A program made the position numbers and the translations under genes. From Proteobacteria bacterium UBA6920 (lineage in GTDB: Bacteria; Pseudomonadota; Gammaproteobacteria; SG8-11), in assembly GCA_002448875.1 (NCBI GenBank), contig DKAS01000179.1, positions 1 to 13,145 on the forward strand: DNA of 13,145 bases, given 5' to 3'. Below, piece after piece: positions 1 through 6,123 of the stretch. The notes beneath the pieces were generated by a model that saw only the letters and a list, made by a program, of their open reading frames with translations, was not told where the DNA came from and ran no database searches. Each line of letters begins with the position of its first letter. Position 1 is the stretch's first letter.

Positions 1-1
1 C

Positions 2-79
2 GCCGAGATGTGCGGCAACGGCATACGCTGCGTCTGCAAGTACGCCTACGACGCCGGTCTGCCCGCGCGCAGCGTGGCG
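2..79 (+). other. dapF: Fragment of diaminopimelate epimerase (DapF) active-site region, fused in frame
   Basis: The first 26 codons read AEMCGNGIRCVCKYAYDAGL and a few residues more. The string EMCGNGIR with its cysteine is the catalytic signature of diaminopimelate epimerase (lysine and peptidoglycan biosynthesis), and CVxKYxYDxGL is its usual continuation. From about residue 24 the frame instead fits an autotransporter-type repeat. The TGAGVLTL stretch could belong to either family, so the join may lie within similar sequence. Only this fragment is present, so it cannot encode a working epimerase here. It is either a true recombination scar or an assembly join. Confidence 0.65.
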
Positions 80-2257
80 ATCAACAAGACCGGCGCCGGC
101 GTGCTGACGCTCACCGCCGCCAACACTTACAACGGCGGCACGACCGTCAACGGCGGCACGTTGCTGGTGAACAACACCACCGGCAGCGGCACCGGCACCA
201 ATGGCGTCACGGTCAACAACGGCGGCACCCTCGGCGGCACCGGCTTCATTCGCGGCGCCGTCACGGTCAACGCCGGCGGCGCGCTTGCGCCGGGCACCGT
301 CACCGGCGCCGGCACCTACAACTACGGCGCCAGCGCCAGTCTCAGCGCCGTCGCCAGCACCGGCTCCACCTTTACCGGCTGGAGCGGAACCAATTGCAGT
401 CTCAGCGGCACCACGACATCGCCTGCCCCCCTGACCATCACCGGCAACGTCGATTGCACCGCCAACTTCACCCTCAACACCTACACCGTGGCCATCACCA
501 AGGCGGGCAACGGCACCGGTACTGTCGGCGGCGCGGGTACCTATGATTACGGCAGCAGCGTCTCCCTCAGCGCCACCGCCGATCCCAGCTCCACCTTCAC
601 CGGCTGGAGCGGAACCAATTGCAGTCTCAGCGGCACCACGACATCGCCAGCCACAGTGACCATCACCGGCAGCATCAGTTGCACGGCCACCTTCACCCTC
701 AAGACCTATACCTTGACGACAGGCGTCACCGGCAGCGGCACGGTGACCAGCGATATCGGCGGCATCAACTGCGGCACCGCCTGTTCCGCCACCTTCAATC
801 ATGGCGACATCGTTAATCTGACCGCGACCGCCGCCGCTGGATTTGTCTTTACCGGCTGGAGCAGCAACACCAAAACCGCCGCGTGTACCGGTACTACGTC
901 GCCGCTGTCCCTGACCATGACGGCTGACAGCAACTGCGCCGCAAACTTCACCGCGGTCTACACCCTGACCGTGGTGCTGGCGGGCAACGGCAGTGGCACA
1001 GTCGGCAGCAAACCGGCCGGCATTACCTGCGGCGCGGATTGCACCGAGCCTTATCTCAGCGGCCAGGTCGTCACCCTGCTGCCGCAGGCGGATGCCAACT
1101 CCGTCTTCAGCAATGTCGACGGCGGCTGTATCTTGTCAACGACGGGTTTACAGGTGACGATGAGCAGCGATCAAACCTGCTACGTCGTGTTCACTCTCAA
1201 GACCTACACCATGACCGTGGCTAACGGCGGCAAGGGCACGGGCACGGTCACCAGCAGGGACGGACAGATTCTGTGCGACCCCAAATGTACGACCACAAAT
1301 CCGGCAACCGGCACCTATAATTTCGGCACCGCCGTCACCCTCGATGCCGTTGCCGATGCCGGCTCTCAATTTACGGGCTGGGGTGGCGATTGCCTCAACG
1401 CCGACGGCAGCCGCAACATGACCAATCCCCTGACCTTCAATGACAACGTGTCGCGGTTCTGCCTCGCCGGGTTTGATCCGTTCTATCCCACTCTCAGCAT
1501 CAGCCTGCTGGGCAACGGCGCCGGCAACGTTCAGGACAGCAGCGCCGGTGCGGCGCCGCTGATCGACTGCGGCCTGACGGGTACCCTGTGCAGTACCAGT
1601 CCCATCTACGGCACCAGCATAGTGCTGTACGTCCGTGCCTATCAGCCGGGCACCGCCAGCGGCACGTTCACCACCGCCGATTGCGACTCGGTGGACGCCA
1701 ACGGCGGCTGCCATCTGACATTGACGGCCAATCGTACCGTGCGTGTCACCTTTACCATTGCCATCGATTCGGCAGACGTCTGCAATCTCGCCATCCTCCC
1801 GCCGTTCCAGGCCTATACACCGCTGGCCGCGGTGCTCTACAGCATCATTGACAGCAGCAAACCGGTACAGACCGTGGTCAGCGGTTTCGGCACTGACGGC
1901 AAGACAGCGGCTCTCGGCGCGGACATTCTCAACCAATACCAGGTCACCAGCCGGTGCGTCATCGGCGCGGGTACGAACTCCCCCATGCAGTATTATCTGA
2001 ACGCCAAAAGCGTGCCGACCGGTGCGTATACCGGCACGGCGGGAGTTGAAGATTGTATCGCTTTTAACGTAAAGGGATTGGCGGTGGCGCTGTCGGGGAA
2101 AAACTGGATTGTGACCGACGGTTTGAGCATTATGGAAAACTTCGGCGCGGCGGAAGACCTGGCGCGCATTGCCCATGCCACTATCGTCGCCCACGGGTTC
2201 ACCAATCAGTGCTTCGTCGGCCGACCCGGTGCGCCGCTGGAATATTATCGCCGCTAA
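2..2257 (+). CDS. Cys-rich exported repeat protein (autotransporter-type repeat plus InlB-like repeats), 5' partial
   Basis: The reading frame is open from the window edge, so the true start lies outside; numbering here is from the Met at base 8. Residues 1-23 match the DapF active-site region. Residues about 24-97 are an autotransporter-associated beta-strand repeat (GAGVLTL, NTYNGGTT, NGGTLGGTG). Residues about 99-584 hold six divergent InlB/Listeria-Bacteroides-type repeats of 75-90 residues, each with a YxFG/YG-VxLxAxAxxGSxFTGW core and paired cysteines (such as CGTAC, CGADC, CDPKC), which suggests disulfides outside the cytoplasm. Residues about 590-749 form an unrecognised C-terminal domain with two related motifs, at 641-663 and 726-747. 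There is no autotransporter beta-barrel and no LPXTG-type anchor. I infer a secreted or surface protein, role unknown. The 5' join may be artefactual, so the N-terminus should not be trusted. Confidence 0.75.
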   Translation, partial: AEMCGNGIRCVCKYAYDAGLPARSVAINKTGAGVLTLTAANTYNGGTTVNGGTLLVNNTTGSGTGTNGVTVNNGGTLGGTGFIRGAVTVNAGGALAPGTVTGAGTYNYGASASLSAVASTGSTFTGWSGTNCSLSGTTTSPAPLTITGNVDCTANFTLNTYTVAITKAGNGTGTVGGAGTYDYGSSVSLSATADPSSTFTGWSGTNCSLSGTTTSPATVTITGSISCTATFTLKTYTLTTGVTGSGTVTSDIGGINCGTACSATFNHGDIVNLTATAAAGFVFTGWSSNTKTAACTGTTSPLSLTMTADSNCAANFTAVYTLTVVLAGNGSGTVGSKPAGITCGADCTEPYLSGQVVTLLPQADANSVFSNVDGGCILSTTGLQVTMSSDQTCYVVFTLKTYTMTVANGGKGTGTVTSRDGQILCDPKCTTTNPATGTYNFGTAVTLDAVADAGSQFTGWGGDCLNADGSRNMTNPLTFNDNVSRFCLAGFDPFYPTLSISLLGNGAGNVQDSSAGAAPLIDCGLTGTLCSTSPIYGTSIVLYVRAYQPGTASGTFTTADCDSVDANGGCHLTLTANRTVRVTFTIAIDSADVCNLAILPPFQAYTPLAAVLYSIIDSSKPVQTVVSGFGTDGKTAALGADILNQYQVTSRCVIGAGTNSPMQYYLNAKSVPTGAYTGTAGVEDCIAFNVKGLAVALSGKNWIVTDGLSIMENFGAAEDLARIAHATIVAHGFTNQCFVGRPGAPLEYYRR
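364..423 (+). repeat. 60-base direct repeat, copy 1
   Basis: This stretch matches 589-648 at 59 of 60 bases; the single difference is t versus c at the tenth base. It encodes STFTGWSGTNCSLSGTTTSP. The two copies are 225 bases (75 codons) apart, so recombination between them would remove or add exactly one repeat unit in frame. Confidence 0.9.
589..648 (+). repeat. 60-base direct repeat, copy 2
   Basis: Second copy of the 364-423 repeat, with one synonymous difference. The near identity at DNA level, against the divergence of the other repeat units, suggests recent duplication or gene conversion within the gene. Confidence 0.9.
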
Positions 2258-2264
2258 CCCGCGC

Positions 2265-2301
2265 CCGGGGGGGCGGTCGCATTGGGCACCCCCCCCCCCG
2301 G
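2265..2301 (+). terminator. G/C-only hairpin after the repeat-protein gene
   Basis: CCGGGGGGG at 2265-2273 is perfectly complementary to CCCCCCCGG at 2293-2301, giving a 9-base-pair stem with a 19-base loop, starting 8 bases after the stop codon. The right arm sits in a run of 11 C. No T tract follows, so this is not a classical intrinsic terminator. The long G and C runs are also prone to sequencing-length errors. Confidence 0.35.
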
Positions 2302-2374
2302 CCGCATGGCTAAGCTGTAGGCAGGTGACAATAATCCAGGTAGAATCCCCCCATCAACCACCGGCGGAGGCGGC

Positions 2375-2983
2375 ATGACACAGGGGGATAGAGTCAAGGT
2401 CTGGGATATTGGCGTGCGCCTGTTCCACTGGTCCCTGGTTCTGCTTTTCTTCATCGCCTATTTCAGCGGTGACGACGCCGAAGAACTGCATGTGCTGGCC
2501 GGCTACGGCATCATCGCCCTGCTTCTTTTCCGCCTGGTGTGGGGATTTATCGGCGGTAAATACGCCCGTTTCGGCGATTTCATCTACAGCCCGCAGGCAA
2601 CTATCAAATACGCCCTGAGCATACGTGACGGCAACGCGCCGCGTTATCTGGGGCACAACCCCCTGGGCGGCTGGATGGTCGTGGCGCTGCTGCTGATGCT
2701 GGTGGCGATCTCCTGGAGCGGACTGAAACTGCTGGCGGCCGATGGCGAAGGCCCGCTGGCGGCGGCCCCGCCGGCCTTGATCAGCGACGCCCGTGCCGAC
2801 GACGACGAGCACGGAGAAAAAAAGGCCGGCCATGAAGACAGCGCCTGGGAAGAGTTTCATGAATTCCTGTCCAATTTCACCGTGTTTCTGATTGTTCTGC
2901 ATATTGCCGGCGTCGCTGTGGAAAGCCGGCGCGAGAAGGAAAACCTCGCCCGGGCCATGGTCACCGGCTACAAAAAACGCTGA
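2375..2983 (+). CDS. Cytochrome b561 family protein
   Basis: A 202-residue membrane protein of the prokaryotic cytochrome b561 family, which carries electrons across the inner membrane between quinone and a partner redox protein. It has about four hydrophobic helices (roughly 15-32, 40-60, 98-120 and 165-182). Candidate heme-ligand histidines are H18 (RLFHW), H39 (ELHVLAGY), H162 (EEFHEF) and H176 (VLHIAGV), in the family pattern. An acidic, His-containing loop (about 138-160) precedes the last helix. The start is ATG at 2375 with GGAGG at 2366-2370. The gene begins 117 bases after the repeat-protein gene and is closed by the terminator at 3057-3090, so it is probably its own unit. The electron acceptor is not shown by the sequence. 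A nearby periplasmic cytochrome c, such as the one fused to the iron permease downstream, is a possible partner by inference only. Confidence 0.9.
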   Translation: MTQGDRVKVWDIGVRLFHWSLVLLFFIAYFSGDDAEELHVLAGYGIIALLLFRLVWGFIGGKYARFGDFIYSPQATIKYALSIRDGNAPRYLGHNPLGGWMVVALLLMLVAISWSGLKLLAADGEGPLAAAPPALISDARADDDEHGEKKAGHEDSAWEEFHEFLSNFTVFLIVLHIAGVAVESRREKENLARAMVTGYKKR

Positions 2984-3056
2984 AACAGATGATATACATT
3001 CCGTAATTTATTGAAATATATCGATTTTTATCAACACCCTCAGACTCTTCCCAAAG

Positions 3057-3090
3057 ACAGAAGCAAATTCCTTGATTTGCTTCTGTTTTT
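3057..3090 (+). terminator. Rho-independent terminator after cytochrome b561
   Basis: CAGAAGCAAAT (3058-3068) pairs perfectly with ATTTGCTTCTG (3075-3085) around the loop TCCTTG, and TTTTT follows at 3086-3090. It lies 74 bases after the b561 stop and upstream of the Fur-box promoter region, so it separates the two genes. Confidence 0.9.
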
Positions 3091-3140
3091 AATCCACCCT
3101 AGAAATTCCTGGCTCCCCTCTTGCGGAACTGTTCATTTTA

Positions 3141-3169
3141 TTGTCATAATCGGTCCTACATGATAATGA
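3141..3169 (+). promoter_or_regulatory. Candidate promoter of the iron permease gene
   Basis: TTGTCA at 3141-3146 is a good -35 element. TAATGA at 3164-3169 (17-base spacer) or GATAAT at 3162-3167 (15-base spacer) could serve as the -10. The -10 region lies inside the Fur operator, which fits repression by promoter occlusion. The exact start of transcription cannot be read from the sequence. Confidence 0.45.
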
Positions 3170-3175
3170 TTATCA
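3161..3175 (+). promoter_or_regulatory. Fur box (iron-responsive operator)
   Basis: TGATAATGATTATCA is a perfect 7-1-7 inverted repeat, identical to the classical Fur core TGATAATnATTATCA. The 19-base window 3162-3180 matches the consensus GATAATGATAATCATTATC at 16 positions. It lies 50 bases before the ATG of the FTR1-type iron permease, exactly where Fe-Fur repression of iron uptake is expected. Confidence 0.9.
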
Positions 3176-3225
3176 TTTGCATTTAAGAAACAATTTGCCA
3201 GGCCTTGTTGGGATTAACTAATACC

Positions 3226-5184
3226 ATGATATTTAAATCGAATTCTGCTCCGCGTCGCGCCACCCCCGGCGTACTGGCCGTTCTTCTGCTCGCCTCCTCC
3301 AGCCTCTGGGCTGCACCAGCGACTCCGGCCGATCCCCAGGCAGTAATCCACGGGCTGGACTACATCGGCGTGGACTATCCCGGCGTCTTCAGTGGTGGAA
3401 AAATCGGCAATCCAGCCGAATACGCCGAGCAAAAAGAGATCGCCGCCCACATTACCGATGCCGCGCAGGCACTGCCGGCGCATCCCCGTCGCAGCGAGGT
3501 GGTCAACGCGGTCAAGGCGGTGCAGAAGCAAGTGCTGGCCAAGGCACCGGCCCAGGACGTCAGCCGCGGCGCGCGTCAGGCCATTGCCCTGATCATGGAA
3601 ACTTATCAACCGGTGATGGCGCCAGGCGTAACACCGGACGTAGCCCAGGGACTGCAGCTCTATCAGACCCACTGCTCGGGCTGCCACGGGGCGGACGGCC
3701 GGGGAGACGGCGCCATGGCGGCGGGCCTGCAACCCCCACCGGCGAATTTCCATAATTTCCAACGACAACAGCACCGCAGCATCTACAGCCTCTATAACAC
3801 CATCAGTCTCGGCGTCGATGGCACCGCCATGCGCGCCTTTGACGAACTCAATGCCGGTCAGCGCTGGGCCCTTGCTTTCTATGTCAGCACCCTGGCCGAC
3901 AGTGGCGCCCAAACGACGGCGCCCGAAGCCCTGCTGGCCCGTCCCGAATATGTGGAAGGTTTTCATGACCTGACCGGCCTGGTGCAGACCTCACCGGAAG
4001 ACGCCGCCCTGCGCTGGGGCAACGAAGGCGTGGCACTGCTGATGTATCTGCGCGCCCATCCGGAAAAACTGCCCACCGGCAAGGAAACCGCCGGTGATAT
4101 CGCCCGCGCCATGCTGGCCGCCAGCCTGCAGCGCCTGCAAAACGGTGACCGGGAAGACGCCCGTGAGCTGGCCCTGGCGGCCTACCTCGACGGCTTCGAA
4201 CTGATGGAAAACCAGCTCAATGCCAGCCGGCCGGACATGCGCAACAATATCGAACATCAGATGTCGCAGTACCGCGACCATATCAAGGACGGCGCACCGC
4301 TGGAGCAGCTGGCGGAGGAACAGCGGGTGCTGGTCTACCTGATCAGCGAGGCGGAAAAACAATTGCAGGACAATCCGGCCTCCTACGCCATGAACCTGAG
4401 CACCTCGCTGTTGATCCTGCTGCGCGAAGGGCTGGAAGCCATCCTGGTGATCGCCGCCCTGGTGTCCATGCTGCTGAAGACCGGCCGCCGCCAGGACCTG
4501 CGCTATATCCATATCGGCTGGAGCAGCGCCCTGCTGCTGGGCCTGCTCACCTGGTATCTGGCCGACACCGTGCTGGCCCTGACCGGCGCCGGCCGTGAGC
4601 TGACCGAGGGCGCCACTGCCCTGATCGCCGCCGGCATGCTGCTGTATGTCGGTTTCTGGCTGCACAACCAGAGCCATTCGCAGAAATGGCAGCAGTATGT
4701 GAAGCAGCGCATTTCCCTGTCCCTGTCCAGCGGCGCCCTCTGGGGCCTGAGCCTGATCGCGTTTTTCGCCGTCTACCGGGAAGTGTTCGAAACCGTGCTG
4801 TTCTATCAATCACTGTGGGTGGGCGCGCAGAGCGCGGACCGCGGCGCCATCCTCGTCGGCTTCGCCAGCGGCGCCGCGGCACTGGGCATTCTCGCCTGGC
4901 TGATCCTGCGTTACAGCGTGCGCCTGCCGCTGGCCGCCTTCTTCCGGGTGAATATGCTGCTGATGTTCCTGCTGGCGGTGATCCTCGCCGGCAAGGGCGT
5001 GGCCGCCATCCAGGAAGCCGGCCGCTTCCCCATCGATCCCATCGACATCCCGCAGGTGCCGCTGCTGGGCATCTATCCCAGCTGGGAAAGCATAGGCGTG
5101 CAGCTGGCGCTCATCGCCTTCGCCGCCGCCTGGTTTCTGGTGCAGCGCCGGCGCGCCAGGAACGGCGGGACGATACCGGCCTAG
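3226..5184 (+). CDS. Cytochrome c-FTR1 iron permease fusion
   Basis: A 652-residue protein from ATG 3226; a TTG at 3205 would add seven residues, and neither start has a strong ribosome site. Residues 1-30 look like a signal peptide (RR, then VLAVLLLASSSLWA, then APA). A periplasmic helical region is followed by a class I cytochrome c domain with CSGCH at 150-154 and a possible Met ligand at M202 (GTAMRAF). A second helical stretch (about 225-390) leads into a roughly seven-helix FTR1/OFeT permease with both REXXE iron motifs, REGLE at 400-404 and REVFE at 518-522. FTR1 proteins import iron with coupled oxidation, and here the heme domain probably handles that electron. The upstream Fur box predicts expression under iron starvation. 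Related stand-alone systems are EfeU and FtrC; the fused heme domain sets this one apart. No ferroxidase or P19-like partner gene is adjacent. Confidence 0.92.
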   Translation: MIFKSNSAPRRATPGVLAVLLLASSSLWAAPATPADPQAVIHGLDYIGVDYPGVFSGGKIGNPAEYAEQKEIAAHITDAAQALPAHPRRSEVVNAVKAVQKQVLAKAPAQDVSRGARQAIALIMETYQPVMAPGVTPDVAQGLQLYQTHCSGCHGADGRGDGAMAAGLQPPPANFHNFQRQQHRSIYSLYNTISLGVDGTAMRAFDELNAGQRWALAFYVSTLADSGAQTTAPEALLARPEYVEGFHDLTGLVQTSPEDAALRWGNEGVALLMYLRAHPEKLPTGKETAGDIARAMLAASLQRLQNGDREDARELALAAYLDGFELMENQLNASRPDMRNNIEHQMSQYRDHIKDGAPLEQLAEEQRVLVYLISEAEKQLQDNPASYAMNLSTSLLILLREGLEAILVIAALVSMLLKTGRRQDLRYIHIGWSSALLLGLLTWYLADTVLALTGAGRELTEGATALIAAGMLLYVGFWLHNQSHSQKWQQYVKQRISLSLSSGALWGLSLIAFFAVYREVFETVLFYQSLWVGAQSADRGAILVGFASGAAALGILAWLILRYSVRLPLAAFFRVNMLLMFLLAVILAGKGVAAIQEAGRFPIDPIDIPQVPLLGIYPSWESIGVQLALIAFAAAWFLVQRRRARNGGTIPA

Positions 5185-5438
5185 TTTTCCGGCTCGCTGC
5201 CATGGCATGCCGGACGCATCAGCATGCGGTGCAAATCAACCAAGCAAGTGCATGACATGCACTATCCGTAACCACCTGTCCTTGCGAGCGCGGACCAAAC
5301 GCGTCTATTGTAACACCTAACCCTCGGCTTACATCCACGCCGGTATTCGATCTACAGCAACCTGTTTCTGGCAAAGTAAAATTATTCGGGCTCCCGTTGC
5401 CAGACGCCCCAGGATGGCCCTGCCCCCCGGTTTGGCGG
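5185..5438. other. Intergenic region between convergent genes, with inverted repeats
   Basis: This 254-base gap holds no convincing gene. TCCGGC (5188-5193) and GCCGGA (5209-5214) flank a TGCCATGGCA palindrome just after the permease stop. AGTGCAT-GAC-ATGCACT is a perfect small hairpin at 5247-5263. CTGGCAA (5368-5374) pairs with TTGCCAG (5397-5403) on the arfB side. None has a convincing T tract, so termination of the two converging genes is plausible but not proven. Confidence 0.5.
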
Positions 5439-5855
5439 TTAATCCCACACCGCCTTGCGCATTTTCTTGCGCTCGCCGGTCTGGCGTTTGCTGTCGAGAC
5501 GGCGTTTCTTGGACGCCAGCGTCGGCCGGGTTTTCTTCCGCGGTTTGGGTTTTTCCAGGGCCTGCGCCACCAGTTCCACCAGACGGTCGATAGCGTCCTG
5601 GCGATTGCGCTCCTGGGTGCGGAAGCGGCGGGCGGTGATCACCAGCTCGCCGTCGAGGGTCATCTTTTTGCCCGCCAGCCGGGTCAAGCGGGATTTTTCC
5701 TCCGCGGACAGGCCGCCGCAGGCGGCAACGTTGAAGCGCAACTGGGCGGCGGTGGCCACCTTGTTGACGTTCTGGCCGCCGGGTCCGGCGGACTGAATGA
5801 ACTTGACCTCGATATCGTCGTCGCGCAGGTGGCGCTGGGGGGTGATGGCTATCAT
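5439..5855 (-). CDS. arfB: Alternative ribosome-rescue factor / peptidyl-tRNA hydrolase ArfB
   Basis: A 138-residue protein, the usual length of ArfB (YaeJ). It releases stalled peptides from ribosomes that lack a stop codon, acting in the cytoplasm as a backup to tmRNA. The catalytic GGQ is at 26-28 inside SAGPGGQNVNK, the release-factor class I signature. The C-terminal tail (about 108-138) is rich in Lys and Arg, matching the ArfB extension that enters the empty mRNA channel. It lacks the codon-recognition domains of RF1/RF2, which excludes a normal release factor. The start is ATG at 5855 with no strong ribosome site. It is the last of three minus-strand genes, but the 268-base gap with a hairpin upstream suggests its own promoter. 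Confidence 0.93.
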   Translation of the reverse strand: MIAITPQRHLRDDDIEVKFIQSAGPGGQNVNKVATAAQLRFNVAACGGLSAEEKSRLTRLAGKKMTLDGELVITARRFRTQERNRQDAIDRLVELVAQALEKPKPRKKTRPTLASKKRRLDSKRQTGERKKMRKAVWD

Positions 5856-6070
5856 GGAACTGAACCGTGCTTTGGGCCTGGAGGTGAATATCCGGGCTAC
5901 GCTAACAGGTCATCCCGCCGCGCGCAACGTCGCCATGGCCCAGACTGCACCACACGCGTCACGGCAATCAAGGTGGCGGGTTACCCCGCCGACGGGCGAA
6001 TCGCCGCGCCAGCTTCGACGGCCATCGCCGCCGGCAGGGCTGAGGTCGCACCGGCACGCGGGCGACATGG

Positions 6071-6102
6071 CCCCTGTTCGCAACCATAGCCTCGAACAGG
6101 GG
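6071..6102 (-). terminator. Hairpin downstream of the beta-propeller lipoprotein gene
   Basis: CCCCTGTTCG (6071-6080) and CGAACAGGGG (6093-6102) form a perfect 10-base-pair stem with a 12-base loop, about 22 bases past the stop of the minus-strand lipoprotein gene. On that strand it is followed by mixed sequence, not a T run, so it could be a factor-dependent terminator or an mRNA 3' end stabiliser. The rest of the 5856-6123 gap holds no recognisable gene. Confidence 0.5.
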
Positions 6103-6123
6103 GGCCAGCGGGGAAAATCCACG

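Larger units (their letters stand above)
302..1759 (+). repeat. Array of six divergent InlB-like protein repeats
   Basis: Protein residues about 99-155, 158-231, 233-315, 317-396, 398-488 and 494-584 are tandem units sharing a start like YTxTVxxxGxGTV, a centre like YxxGxxVxLxAxAxxGSxFTGW and an end like CxAxFT. The first unit lacks its opening strand and joins the preceding repeat at GTVTGAGTYNYG. The fourth and sixth units have lost the GW core. At DNA level only the first two are nearly identical over a long stretch; the others have diverged. Confidence 0.75.

Noticed and set aside
130..320. GGC-rich repetition considered as a CRISPR or other DNA repeat array
   Set aside because: Units are irregular and follow the Gly/Thr/Asn-rich codons of a beta-strand repeat; no constant repeat with unique spacers.
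1148..2194. Minus-strand open frame of 348 codons opposite the repeat-protein gene
   Set aside because: It is antisense to a frame with clear domain repeats, has no recognisable motif, and follows from high GC content.
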